Below are positions 11,758-23,040 of a stretch of 64,000 bases of DNA, one piece after another. How positions within the stretch are numbered: the stretch's first letter is position 1; each line of letters opens with the position of its first letter. A model generated the notes under the pieces. It saw nothing but the letters and a program-made list of their open reading frames with translations. It made no database searches and was not told the origin of the DNA. A program made the translations under genes and the position numbers. The stretch covers positions 17,394,601 through 17,458,600 of the forward strand of contig CM072805.1 in NCBI GenBank assembly GCA_037013495.1. Direction: 5' to 3'. The DNA comes from Hippophae tibetana (taxonomy: Eukaryota > Streptophyta > Magnoliopsida > Rosales > Elaeagnaceae).

Positions 11758-11984
11758 TTAGAATTGGATGGCAGAGCCAACTTTTCACAGACCTTCTTTC
11801 TTGAAGCAAAATTAGCTTCAATTGCTTCTGCGTAGATTCCGAAATCAAAGGTTTGATTTACAGAGCAAAAGTTAATTATCGAATTCTTCCTAGTGGTGTC
11901 TTTGCAATCAAACATATTTGATGCACCGATCCAACATGATGTCTCTTGCTGTACTTCAAAGAAGTACCAGAAGGATCCGAATAT
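11758..11984 (-). pseudogene. CNGC-like pore-region exon
   Basis: The minus-strand frame directly after an acceptor-like CAG (revcomp of CTG at 11985-11987) reads IFGSFWYFFEVQQETSCWI, then ASNMFDCKD, NFCSVNQTFDFGIYAEAIEANF. Plant CNGCs have IFGxFWYFFxIQRETxCW in S5, a cysteine-bearing turret and FDFGIFxxAL before the pore. The match is clear up to about FDFGIY and weak afterwards, where a stop soon follows. It has the same strand and correct order relative to the exon at 10215-10730. Upstream exons would lie beyond 12 kb, where an old Athila LTR now begins, so insertion probably severed the gene. Confidence 0.72.
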
Positions 11985-11999
11985 CTGTATTCAAAGTTA

Positions 12000-12956
12000 A
12001 CAAGTGTGGAAAATTAAAAAACAAAATATAATTACCAGTAAAATATTTAAAGTTTTTATTATTACATTGGTAAAAATATATAAATTATATATTATATAAT
12101 TATAGTTAGATATATTTAAGTATCATATTTTATTTAATATATTTAATAAGCTTATGATATAATATTATCTAATTTTATTTAAATATTATTTTATCTCATT
12201 ACATCTTATTTACATTATAATAAATCCGTTTATGTAAAATTTAATTTTTAACACGAACTAATTTTTCTTTATGTTAGAAAAAAGATGTAATTTAATTCTG
12301 AACTATGCTTCAGTTTCTATGTTAAATTAAATTATTTCTTTTCATGTTTGAATGATTTATTCTGAGTTTAATGCTTCTAATTAATTATCCATTAATTAAA
12401 TTATTTTAGTCTTATAATTTACTATCGTAAGAGGAAATTATATGATAGATCTGGAATATTTCGGTATAGGTAAATATAGAGATCAAAATAGTTGTATGAA
12501 CATGTGTAGTCTTAAAATCATTGGTCTTAATGCTTTCTTGTTATATTAAATTGCATACTTTTGTGTAAATTAATGAACAAGAATGTTTCCAATTGACTAT
12601 CGAAAGAGACATTTGAATATTTTTTGGAGATTGCTAATAAACAAAGAGAATTAAATTCAATTAACTAGATGAATAAGGCATATTGATAGATTAAGTGAAA
12701 TCAATTTCCTAGAAGTTTTATTCCCATTAATTTGATCTTTGAACAATATCTTTATTTTCTTTTGTGCATTTTCTTTAAATTAATTTTATTTTAAATTTCA
12801 ATTATAACAACCTTTGTGATTTTTTTTAAATAAAATTGAGATTAGTATAATTTTGGTATTTATCAAAAGTAAGTTACAAATCCCTGAGGACCATATTCTT
12901 CTTATTTCTTTATTATAAAACTACGCTACTGTACACTTGTAGTTTTGCACCGATCA
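12000..12956 (+). repeat. 5' LTR remnant of the old Athila (left limit uncertain)
   Basis: The right end is fixed: TTTTGCACCGATCA ends at 12956, just before the primer site. The preceding text (AAATCCCTGAGGACC, CTACGCTACTGTACACTTG) has the usual form of an Athila LTR 3' end. The left limit lies somewhere after the CNGC exon ending at 11984 and cannot be fixed without a clear 3' LTR. The stretch is AT-rich and has no other gene. Confidence 0.55.
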
Positions 12957-12962
12957 AGTTTT

Positions 12963-12979
12963 TGGCATCGTTGTCGAGA
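12963..12979 (+). other. Primer binding site, tRNA-Asp type (old Athila)
   Basis: TGGCATCGTTGTCGAGA lies six bases after the LTR end. It is a mutated form of TGGCGCCGTTGCCGGGGA, the complement of the tRNA-Asp 3' end used by Athila elements. Confidence 0.7.
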
Positions 12980-13079
12980 ATTGATTTTTTCTTATTTTTT
13001 CCAATATCGATACAAAGTAATCTTGGTTTTAATTTAGAATTATATTATATTATATTATATTATATTTATAATTATTTTT

Positions 13080-14427
13080 ATTTTGGTGTGTTTTTGACGT
13101 TGGATGCGTCGTACTAGAACTTGAAACATTATTCCTTTTGATCCGGAGATTGAGAGAATCTTTAGATCATGAAGAAAGAAGAAAGTACTAGCCATGGTTG
13201 CAGGAGAGCAGAATGCATGGCCACACACCTTGATGGATTACGTAAGGTCAATTATGAATGATAACTACTTAGATGTAAGACGCCAGCCCATTAATGCCAA
13301 TAATTTTGAGATCAAACCAGCGTTGATCAGCATGGTGCAAACTTCCCAATTTAGTAGATCGCCACTTGATGATCCCAATATTCATTTGGCAATGTTTTTG
13401 GAGATTTATGACACTATAAAGATGAATGTGTTACTGAGGACACCATTAAACTGAGATTGTTTCCTTTTTCATTGAGGGACAAGGCCAAAGGTTGGCTATA
13501 ATCTCTACAATCGGAAAGCATCATTAGTTGGCAAGGCATGGTAGAAAAGTTTCTTACTAAATTCTTTTCACCTATAAAAATAGCCCAACTCAGGAGTGAG
13601 ATTGGTCAATTCAAACAAAATGATTTTGAGACACTCTTTGAAGCATGAGAAAGATATAAAGATATTTAGTTTTTCCCTTAACATGGATTTCTAAATTGGT
13701 TACTAGTTCAGATGTTTTATAATGGGTTAAATAGGAAAACTAGAACCATAGTTGATGTTGTTTCGGGTGGAACTTTGATGTCAAAGACAGCTGAAGGTAC
13801 TACTTCTCTTTTGGAAGAAATTGCCCCAAACAACTATCTATGCCCAATTGAAAGATCTATGCTTAAGAAAGCTTTCAGGATTCATAAACTGGAAACATTT
13901 GTTGCTCTTTCAGCTCAAGTTTCGTCTCTATCTCATTAGATTTCAACCTTGACAACTCAAAGAATACCACAAGTTGCTAAATATGTTGCAACTTCAAGTA
14001 TAACAATTTTGATGAATGAATCAAGTCAAGAGAAAGTTCAATACATCAACAATTGGAACTACAATTATCGTGGTGATCCTATGCCAAATTATTACTATCC
14101 AAGGCTTCGAAATCATGAGAATTTTTCTTATGGAAACACAATGAATGTGTTGAAATCTCCTCTAGGGTTTTATAGTCAACCAAGCGAGAAGATGATGTCA
14201 CTTGAGGATGCCACAGTTTCCTTTGTTGAGGAGACCGAAGCAAGGTTTAAAAAGAGTGATTTATGGCTAGATAACGTTGAGACTCATTATAGCAATATGG
14301 GAGCTACTGTGAAAAATATTGAAATGCAAATTGAGTAATTGGCCATAACCATCAATGTCCAACAAAGAGAAACTTTTCCTAGTAATATAGAAATGAATCC
14401 AAAGGAACAATGTAATGCCATTACACT
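13080..14427 (+). pseudogene. Athila gag remnant
   Basis: Frames 13194-13454, 13712-13939 and 13949-14338 carry NANNFEIKPALISMVQTSQF, DDPNIHLAMFLEIYDTIK, LRLFPFSLRDKAKGWL (about 13450-13500), FYNGLNRKTRTIVDVVSGGTLMSKT and LLEEIAPNNY. These are hallmark segments of Athila gag. The block is followed by PKEQCNAITL, where the chromovirus has inserted. It is broken. Confidence 0.87.
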
Positions 14428-15194
14428 TTGATGAGAATCATGGAGCCAAACAAATCCCAAGTGGACTAATCACAAGGTCTAGGAGGGCATAACTTGAAAA
14501 GGCTTTAAATTGGCTAATTAATATGGTCATCTATGACCAAAGGACCCAAATTGGGAGTACAAGGATTGAGACAAGTCTAGGATGAAAATTAGGGAAATAT
14601 TGCCAAAAGAAAACTAGGCACATTGTTGTACCATTTGGACTAATTTGGGTAGCTTTCTTTTCAGCCCTTGGATGAAATCAATGGTTAAGTTGTAATATTT
14701 TCATAGGATTCCTTTTGTAGTCAGCTGCCCCATTTTTCTCCATGTTTTGGTTCATGTTCTTTGGTACCTTTTGTGCTTTTTGGCTGTCTTTATTTTCAAG
14801 CCTTGGATTAGATCAAGGGCTGTGATGTAGTAGAGTTTAGGGTTTATTTGTATCATATAAATACTTAAGAGTAGCTTAGCTACTAGAGATTCACATTTGA
14901 ATGAAATTTGATTTTTTCGATCATTTGAGAGATCATTCATGCTCTTTGTTCCTCTTTAAGCAACTTATCAAGGGATTGGAAACCTTTGCGACATTGTTTA
15001 GCATCCAAGTATTTGTGGCGAGTAATATCCATACTTGTTAGGGTGTCTTTTATGCTAGACTTGTCATGGAAATAACACCTCCTTGTGGCGTCTTTCCCCT
15101 TAGAAAAATGGTGAGTAATATCCATTGATTTGTGGAGAAACCCTTTGCTATATAATATGATATTAGCTAGGTCCTAACCCCTTGGTTCATATCA
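14428..15194 (+). repeat. 5' LTR of the chromovirus at 14428-21164
   Basis: 767 bp, TGATGAGAATC to CATATCA. It aligns along its whole length with the 3' LTR at 20274-21164, which is longer because of an internal duplication. A TATA-like CATATAAATAC lies at about 14856-14866, consistent with the promoter. Confidence 0.88.
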
Positions 15195-15196
15195 TT

Positions 15197-15208
15197 TGGT
15201 ATCAGAGC
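15197..15208 (+). other. Primer binding site, initiator-Met type
   Basis: TGGTATCAGAGC, two bases after the LTR end, is the standard complement of the plant initiator tRNA-Met 3' end. It distinguishes this element from the Athila copies, which use a tRNA-Asp-type site. Confidence 0.9.
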
Positions 15209-16124
15209 TTTAGGTGCTAATTTTCAGATTCCTATCCTTTATATTTGTTCTTGTTCTTATGTTCTTGTTTGTTTTTGATACATAGAAAAAAATATATTCT
15301 TGTGCTGTGTTCTTGCTGAAATTTTGTTTTCCAAACCCTAAAAACATTGTTCTTCTTTGCTTCCATGTTTTTTGCATTTTCCTTGCAAATTCTATTGTGT
15401 CCAAATATTTCAGCAATAACCTTGCATATCCTATAGTTCAAGAAGCTATTCTATATTTTCCTTGCATATCTTGTTGTTTCAAAAAACTATTCTGCATTTT
15501 CCTTGCAAATTCTAATATTTCTAAAACTACTCTCCATTTTTCCTTGCATATTCTGCAATATTTGTTATTTTCTGTAGTTTTTGGTTGCTTTTGGTATTTC
15601 TGTGGTAGTTCCTATAGAAATTTCATTTCCCTTTTGTGTCGTACTTTATGTGCTATTTTACGTATCTTAAAAATTCCTTAAACTCATATTGAAGGTGTTG
15701 TATTGATTTACTCTTGAGTTATTAGCATATTTGTTCCAAAAAAATAGAAAAAAAGTTACCATAATTTATTAAAAAAAAAACGACAAAGAAAAGAGGCCAA
15801 ATTACATATGCTAATTTCTAGTGAGTGTTTGAACTCATAGTTCCAAGAACTTTACCCTATTATTATAAATTCCTAATTTTGTGTTGAGTTCTTTGAGGAA
15901 ATTGTTGCTATTCCAATATTGTTAATCTATTGATTTTCCTTATGCTTACTACTCTAATATAGGATCCTAAACACTTTGAGTTAGTTTCCTTTGTGCTTTA
16001 ACAAGTGGGATATTGCGAACTACCTTTTTAGGTGTTTGATAATTCTACAAATTATTTAGAATTCCTGGATTTGATTGCTTTGATTAGGAACTAAGAGGTT
16101 TTGAGCGATCAATCTGAGTGCTGA

Positions 16125-17763
16125 CACTACTACAAAAAGGGGTATTTAAGTCGCTGTGTAAAGTCGATTTTTGGAAAAAACTGACTTATAATGAATTTAA
16201 AGTCGGTTCGCCATGTCAACCGATGCTACGTCCTATTTTTTAAATAAAAAATAGATGAAGTAAATACAATTAAAATTAATTATTATTTTATTTCACTCTT
16301 TAGAATTTAAGTTGGATATATATATATCAAGAGAAGGATGTTAGCATAATCAATATCGACTTCAACATAATCACTCATCACATTTAGCAATGTTCTATGA
16401 TTCTTCATATGTCAATCAATATCAAGAGAAGGGTGTTAGCATCAGAGCTAAACAATTATGTGATAGGGCATTAACGCTTAACAGAAATCAAAAGTTGATA
16501 ATCCCTTGGCCATTAAGGTTTGAACAAGGCCAAGATCATTGGATTTTGGTAATCATTGATCTGTTCAATAATCATGCCTGGTACTGTGACTCAGCTTCCA
16601 TAGAACTGAGTAAAGATACAAAAGCAATCGTTGAAATGTAAGAGTTATAGCTACATATTAGTTTCTTCTATTATTTTTTGTAATATTTAATAAAAACTAA
16701 TCGTTTTAAACCTTTATAGGGTATGTAAGTTGTGGAACAAGTTTAAGGACATTGTTCTTAAAAAATCTCATAAGCTTATATGGACAAAAGTTATGGTATG
16801 TTCAAGCCAATTTTAATAATTTTATTAATTTTATAATTGAATAATAAAGATGTTCGAATATGAAAAATCATGTACACTTGTTTTTTGTAGGTTCCACAAC
16901 AAAATAATGGAGTCATATGTGGTTATTGTGTCATGAAGTTTATGAGCAAAATCATCACAAATATCAAAATTCCAATTGATGATGTGGTAATATCTTTTAT
17001 ATACATAATTATTTTTAACATATTTGAGTTATTATTTGTAAATAAATGAAATTACATTCTTATTTATTTTAAATACATGTAGTTCTTTGGTTGGAACAAG
17101 ATGGGCTATGACCAGCAAATTTTTGATGATTTATGAGAGGAATGGACAGAACACATGGTTCAAATTATATCATTACAAGAAGAATCGGGAGAAGATTATG
17201 ATGATCTTGAATAGCATATGACAACATAACAGTAAATTTTTTAATGATTTAATTTCTCTATCTATTCCTGTGTCTGAAGTCACTTCTTTGATGGATGATT
17301 ATATGCTCATGTATTTAGGGTAATGCATTGTTTGATGGATGTTTACGTGCTCATGTATGTAGGGGAATATGAATTGTTATATGGATCAGCTATTTTTTTT
17401 GTCTAATTTTCTTGTCATAATGCTGGTTATTGTCAACCAAGCTTATTCGCATCCAATTACACTTTGACGACATTATTTTATTTGTAATTGAAGTTAACTA
17501 TATGTAATGTATATACATTATTTTTTTTTGTAATAAATTTAATTATCAAGTAATTAATTATATTTAAATTTTTAATTATGTATTATTATTTATATTTTAG
17601 TTTTTTTATGCTATATATATTGAATAATAAGAAAAATGAGAATAAAAAAAATTCATAAAATGTACGTGTAAGTCGGTTCACAGCGTGAACCGACTTTACA
17701 TTTTAAGTCACTCAATTTAAAGTCGGTTTTTAACCAACTTTAATGCCTATTTTTGTAGTAGTG
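16125..17763 (+). mobile_element. Non-autonomous CACTA transposon carrying a Ulp1 protease gene
   Basis: 1639 bp with 14-bp terminal inverted repeats CACTACTACAAAAA and TTTTTGTAGTAGTG, and a 3-bp target duplication TGA (16122-16124 and 17764-17766), all diagnostic for CACTA. Subterminal AAGTCGGTT/AACCGACTT units occur at both ends. The transposase genes are absent; only the Ulp1-type protease gene remains. It sits in the leader of the chromovirus at 14428-21164. It resembles the decayed larger element at 4355-9764 and is probably a deletion derivative of the same family, mobilised in trans. Confidence 0.92.
16390..17215 (+). pseudogene. Ulp1-type (C48) protease gene of the small CACTA
   Basis: Exon-like blocks: 16390-16638 (FYDSSYVNQYQEKG, IPWPLRFEQGQDHWILVIIDL, AWYCDSASIELSKDTKAIVEM), about 16720-16795 (VCKLWNKFKDIVLKKSHKL), about 16891-16988 (NNGVICGYCVMKFMSKIITNIKIPIDDV) and 17082-17215 (FFGWNKMGYDQQ). 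The His of QDHW, the Asp of YCDS and the Cys of GVICGY form the expected catalytic triad of a deSUMOylase-like protease. Introns have plausible GT/AG ends. One stop (DDL then EEW, near 17134) lies beyond the catalytic core, and the N-terminal part is missing. Its role in CACTA biology is unknown. Confidence 0.82.
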
Positions 17764-17851
17764 TGAACAAGTGAGGTATTGAGTGAATTTAAATTATTTC
17801 TATTTTATTGCACTAACCTCTTATTGCGTAGAATTGCAAAAAAAAATAAAA

Positions 17852-18532
17852 ATGTCCAACATTGGTTGTCTTGAAGAAAGACCAGATATGATGTTCATGA
17901 TGAGGGCTTTGGAATAATCCTTTGAGAGGATGAACAACTTGATGGTCTATATGAATGAAAGATTGGAAAGCAAAGAAAATGTCTTAGCATATTTACAACG
18001 AGAAACACCTCAACATAATGTTAAGGAGTCTTATAGGCAAGCACTTGTAATAAGGAAGTCTTTGAGTTTTCAAGTCAAAGAGAAAGACATTGAACAAAAA
18101 AGATATAATATTTTTCACACAAGGTGTCATGTGAGAAACAAGGTGTGTAGTGTTACCATAGATGGGGGAAGTTGCACCAATGTGGCTAGTACTACCTTAG
18201 TTGAGAAATTAGGATTGCCTACATTCGAACACCCTATGCCTTACAATTTGCAATGGCTAAATGATAGTGGGGAAGTGAAGGTTGATAAGCAAGTATTAGT
18301 GAGCTTCTCCATTGGAGAATACAAAGATGAGGTGATGTGTGATGTGGTACCCATACAAGTCGGGTACATCCTGCTAGGTAGGCCTTGGCAATATGATCGG
18401 AGAGTTACACATGACAGATATAGAAACAAGTATTCATTTGTGAAGGATGGTAGAAATATCGCACTTGTCCCCCTTTCACCCAAGCAATTCTTTGAAGATC
18501 AAATGAAAATGGTTAGAGGAAAAGAAAAGAGT
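17852..18532 (+). pseudogene. Chromovirus gag start and protease remnant
   Basis: A short gag start (MSNIGCLEERPD, near 17852) is joined closely to the protease: IFHTRCHVRNKVCSVTIDGGSCTNVASTTLVEKL, YNLQWLNDSGEVKVDKQVLVSFSIG and LLGRPWQYDRRVTHDRY. DGGSC holds the aspartic protease active-site position used by this group. The protease cuts the element polyprotein in the virus-like particle. The copy is a fossil. Confidence 0.88.
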
Positions 18533-18533
18533 T

Positions 18534-18749
18534 AAAATGAAAAGGAGAGTGAGACTAAAGAAAAGAATGAGAGAAAAGAGAGGAGTGAAAATGAAAAGGA
18601 GAGCCAGACTAAAGAAAAGAATGAGAGAAAATAGAGTAGTGAAAATGAAAAGGAGAGTGAGACTAAAGAAAAGAATAAGAGAAAAGAGAGGAGTGAATAT
18701 GAAAAGGAGAGTGAGACTAAAGAAATGAATGAGAGTAAAGAAAAGAGTG
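18534..18749 (+). repeat. 54-bp tandem repeat, four copies, between protease and RT
   Basis: Units at 18534-18587, 18588-18641, 18642-18695 and 18696-18749, each of the form AAAATGAAAAGGAGAGTGAG followed by 34 more bases, with a few substitutions. In the pol frame they give a Lys/Glu/Arg-rich charged linker of 18 residues per unit. The chromovirus at 29415-54726 has a similar but differently repeated charged linker at about 30930-31050. Confidence 0.88.
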
Positions 18750-18789
18750 TGAACAAAATAAAATTAGTGGCAAAGAGATTGATAAAAAG

Positions 18790-19900
18790 AAATTGAGAGA
18801 AAATCAGAAAGAGAAAGAAAGAGAGATTGCAAAATTTGAGACAAAAGAAGAGAAAAAAACAAATGTCTATGCAAAAGTAAGTGAAATTAAAAAAGCAATA
18901 TTCCTTAATCAGCCAATGATTGTACTTCTATACAATGAGGCATTTTTGAATATTAAAAAAATTGATGTTTTTCCTAGTTCAATTGTTTGTATCTTGTTGG
19001 AATTTAAGGATGTATTTCCCAAGGAAATTCCTAATGGATTACCTCTTATCCGAGTGATTGAACATCAAATTGATTTTATACCTGGTTCTAACATTCCAAA
19101 CCAACCAGCCTATAGGAGTAATCCTGAGGAGATGAATGAACTACAAATGCAGGTTAGTGAGTTGATGGAAAAGGGTACATGAGAGAATTAATGGGTCCAT
19201 AGGACATGGAGGATGTGCCTAGACTTCCGAGTAATCAACAATATCACGGTAAATTATCATCATCACATTCCTCAATTAGTTGATATGTTAGATTAGTTGC
19301 ATGGTTCTTGTGTCTTTTCTAAATTTGATATGAAAATTCTATATCACCAAATTAGAATGAAAGAAGGTGATGAATGAAAAACTGCATTTAAGACAAAATA
19401 TGGTTTATATGAGTGGTTAGTCATGCCATTTGGTTTAACTAATACTCCAAGTACTTTCACGAGATTAATGAAGCATGTTTTGTATGCATTTCTTGAAAAA
19501 TTTGTAGTTGTCTATTTTTATCATATTCTAATTTATAGCAAAACTTTTGAGGATCATTTGATACATTTACAATCTCTTTTTGAAGTGCTTAGGAGAGAGA
19601 AACTATTTCCTAACCTAAAGAAGGGCACCTTTTGCACCGATAAGCTTATGTTTATGGGTTTCATTGTGAGTGCACACGGAGTTTAGGTTGATGAAGAAAA
19701 TATTTGTGCTATCCAAGAGTGACCCAACCCAACAAGTTTAAGTAATGTTCGAAGTTTTCATGGACTTGCTTGCCTTTATCGGAAATTTGTGAAAGGTTTT
19801 AGTATAGCAGCACCGATAATCGAAGTAATAAAAAAGAATGTTAGGTTCAAATGTGGGGAAGACCAAGAAATGTCAAACCAATTGCTTAAGGAAAAATTGA
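18790..19900 (+). pseudogene. Chromovirus reverse transcriptase remnant
   Basis: Contains NQPMIVLLYNEAF, EFKDVFPKEIPNGLP, IEHQIDFIPGSNIPNQPAYR, then [20 protein letters not shown] and the region around the catalytic motif, followed by [11 protein letters not shown] and VRSFHGLACLYRKFVKGF. The order is that of Ty3/gypsy RT. It is a fossil with several breaks. RNase H does not follow. Confidence 0.87.
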
Positions 19901-20046
19901 CTCATGCTCCTTTATTTTCTTAACCGAACTTTGCAAAAACTTTTGAAAAAGAGAAAGCAAGGCTCAACATTGAGAGAAGGATTGAACAATATATCAAACA
20001 AGCCAACAAAGGACGTCATAGGATAATCTTGGAGCCTGGATATTAG

Positions 20047-20273
20047 GTGTGGGTGCACCTGAGAAAAGATCACTTTATAGAACAAAGAAAATCAAAGCAT
20101 CTACCATGGGGATATGGTCCATTTCAAGCCATCGAAAGGATCAATGAAAATTCCTACAAGCTAGACTTTCATGGTGAGTATAATGTGCGAACCTCATTTA
20201 ATGTTTCTGATCTTTCGTCTTTTCATTATGCAGGTGAAGATTCGAGGACGAATCCTCTTGAAGAGTGGGGGAA
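20047..20273 (+). pseudogene. Chromovirus integrase C-terminus
   Basis: Reads VWVHLRKDHFIEQRKSKHLPWGYGPFQAIERINENSYKLDF and SFNVSDLSSF, the GPF/Y-type module at the end of chromovirus integrases, then SRTNPLEEWGND just before the 3' LTR. It follows the RT remnant almost directly because RNase H and the integrase core are absent. Confidence 0.85.
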
Positions 20274-21164
20274 TGATGAGAATCATAGAGCCAAACAAAT
20301 CCCAAGTGGACCAATCACAAGGTCTAGGAGGGCATAACTTGAAAAGGCTTTAAATGGGCTCATTAAAGTGGTCATGCATAACCAAAGGACCCAAATTGGG
20401 AGTGCAAGGATTGGGACAAGCCTAGGATAGAAATTTGTGCAAATTTGGCAAAAGAAAACTAGGCACATTGTTGTGCCATTTGGACTAATTTGGGCAGCTT
20501 TCTTTTCAGCCCTTGGATGAAATTAAAGGTTAAGATGTAATATTTTATTGGGATTCCTTTGTTCTCAGCTGCTCTAATTTTGCTCCATTTTCCTGTGCCA
20601 TTTGGACTGATTTTGGGCATTTTTCTTTTCAACCCTTGGATGAAATCAAGGGTTAAGTTGTAATATTTTCATAGGATTCCTTTTTTAGTCAGCTACCCCA
20701 TTTTTCTCCATGTTTTGGTCCATGTTCTCTACTACCTTTTGTGCTTTTTGGTTGTCTTTATTTTTAAGCCTTGGATGAGATCAAGGGATGTGATGTAGTA
20801 GAGTTTAAGGTTTATTTGTATCATATAAATACTTAAGAGTAGCTTAGCAGCTGGAGTTTCACATTTTGAATGAAATTTGATTTTTCAGATCATTTGAGAG
20901 CTCATTCATGCTCTTTGTTCCTCTTTAAGCAACTTATCAAGGGATTGGAAACCTTTGTGGTATTATTTATCATCCAAGAATTTGTGGTGAGTAATATCGA
21001 TACTTGTTAAGGTGTCATTTATGCTAGACTTATCAAGGAAAATAGCACCTCTTTGTGGCGTCTTTTCCCTCAGAAAAATGGTGATTGATATCCATTGATT
21101 TGTGGAGAAACCCTTTGCTATATATTATGAAATTAGCTAGGTACTAACCCCTTGGTTCATATCA
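20274..21164 (+). repeat. 3' LTR of the chromovirus at 14428-21164, with internal duplication
   Basis: 891 bp, TGATGAGAATC to CATATCA. It is longer than the 5' LTR mainly because a segment of about 122 bp beginning TGTGCCATTTGGACT is present twice (20472-20593 and 20594 to about 20715). Confidence 0.87.
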
Positions 21165-23040
21165 TTTAATAGTGGAAGAAAAATTGAGAGGTCACCATCA
21201 AAGTAAATCGAGTCCACCCCTATAGCTCCAAACAGTGACCAAAGCAATAATAAAGTAGAATAAGAGGAGATTGTTAATGATACACTAAGAGAGGCTAACA
21301 TGCTTCTGTCAATTACATTTCCTAACAATTCTCCTACTCTCTATACTCCACTTCATTATCGTCAATGCTTTCAAAAACAAAAAATTAGATAAGCAATTTT
21401 CTAATTTTTTGGATATCTTAAAAACAATTCACATAAATATTCCGTTTGTAGATGCGTTGGTAAAAATGCCCAATTATGTCAAATTTATGAAGGACATCAT
21501 TTCCAAGAAGAAATGGTTGGAGAAGTTTGAAACAATGAAGCTTTCTGGAGAATGTAGTGCCATCCTTTAAAAGAAATTACCTCAAAAATTAAAAAATAGA
21601 GGGAGTTTCACTTTACCTTGCACTATTGAAAATTCATTTTTTGATAATGTTTTATGTGATCTTGGTGCTAGCCTTAATCTTATTCCAATTTCTGTTTATT
21701 GGAAATTAAGACTTGGATAGATGAAACAAACAACAATTTCTTTAGAACTAGTAGACTGATCCATCAAGTATCTACGGGGAATCATAGAAGATGTATTGTT
21801 AAAGGTGGATAAATTTATTTTTCGTGCTAATTTTGCGCTGTTAGATATGGACGAAGACCAAGAGGTCCCACTAATTCTTGACAATGGGAAGGGCTTTAAT
21901 AGATATTCAAAAGGGTGAGTTAACATTGAGAGTAAACAAGGAAGAGGTTACGTTTAACATCTATGAAGCCAGAGATTTATAGAAGATTAAAACACTTACT
22001 TTCGGGTAGATATCATTGAACAATGTGAAGTAGAAACCTTTCAAGAAAATATGCTAGCTGATTACCTAGAACGATCATTGTAGTAGGTTACATCATTTAG
22101 CAAAGAAGTGGAGAGAATTTTCCTGAGCATCATTTCACAAAGACAAATTCTATTATCTTTACAGAAAAGTGCAACAAACTACAACTCCATAGTTGAAGCA
22201 ATTGCCTGAGCATCTTTTCTATGCATTCTTAGGTGATAGTTACACCTTTTCAGTGATTGTTGCGGAATCAGTTACACTCAAAGAAGAGGAAAAGTTATTG
22301 TGCGTGTTAAGGGAGTATAGAACAACATTAGGATGGACTATCCCTGACATAAAAGGTATAAGTCCATCCTTTTGCATACACAAGAATTTAATGGAGGAAC
22401 CTTACAAACCATCAATTGAGCTCCAAAGAATATCCCTGACATAAAAGGTATAAGTCCATCCTTTTGCATGCACAAATATTTAATGGAGGAACCTTACAAA
22501 CCATCAATTGAGCTCCAAAGACGATTAAATCCAACAATGAAGGAAGTTGTGAGAGATGAAATTTTGAAGCTTTTCAATACTAGAATTATTTATGTTATTT
22601 TAGAAAGTTCATGGGTAAGTCCAGTGCATGTTGTACCAAAAAAGGGTGGAATGACGGTGGTGAAAAATGACAACAATAAGCTTATTCCTACAAGAATAGT
22701 CACAGGTTGGTATGTATGCATGGATAATCGTAAGTTGAACAAAGCAATAAGGAAGGATCATTTTTCACTTTCATTCATCGATCAAATGTTAGATCGATTG
22801 GCCTGATATCCCTATTATTACTTCTTAGATAGTTATTAGGGGTATAACCAGATTACTATAGCCCCTAAAGATTAGAAGAAAACTACATTCACATGCCCCT
22901 ATGGAACAATTGCTTATAGAATGATGTCATTTGGATTGTCCAAAGCGTCATCAACATTTCAACGTTGCATAATGGCTATCTTTTTATAGATATGGTAAAA
23001 ATTATGATGGCAATTTTCATGGATGACCTTTTAGTTGGAA
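21165..23040 (+). pseudogene. Athila gag tail, protease and RT remnants
   Basis: Continues the host Athila after the chromovirus (NSGRKIERSP). The protease block has LCDLGASLNLIPISVYWKL (about 21655-21712). The RT block has [49 protein letters not shown] and RKDHFSLSFIDQMLDRLA (22468-22806). This wording is specific to the Athila lineage. It is a fossil with many breaks. Confidence 0.87.

Larger units (their letters stand above)
14428..21164 (+). mobile_element. Chromovirus-type Ty3/gypsy element, shortened, nested in the old Athila
   Basis: The element has two LTRs (14428-15194 and 20274-21164) starting TGATGAGAATCAT and ending TTCATATCA, an initiator-Met-type primer site (15197-15208) and a purine-rich tract GAGTGGGGGAA before the 3' LTR. 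Internal parts are a protease (about 18090-18500), a Lys/Glu-rich repeat, a reverse transcriptase block and the integrase C-terminus; RNase H and most of integrase are not present. It is broken with many breaks. No clean 5-bp target duplication is visible. LTR differences of about 8 percent by eye suggest roughly three million years at a rate of 1.3e-8 per site per year, which is an assumption. Family member of the element at 29415-54726. Confidence 0.85.

Noticed and set aside
14423-14427. Target duplication for the chromovirus at 14428-21164
   Set aside because: The left flank CACTT and right flank TTTAA do not match convincingly, so none is claimed.
18532-18756. Minus-strand Leu/Phe/Ser-rich frame resembling a membrane protein
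   Set aside because: It is the antisense of the 54-bp Lys/Glu repeat in the chromovirus pol linker.
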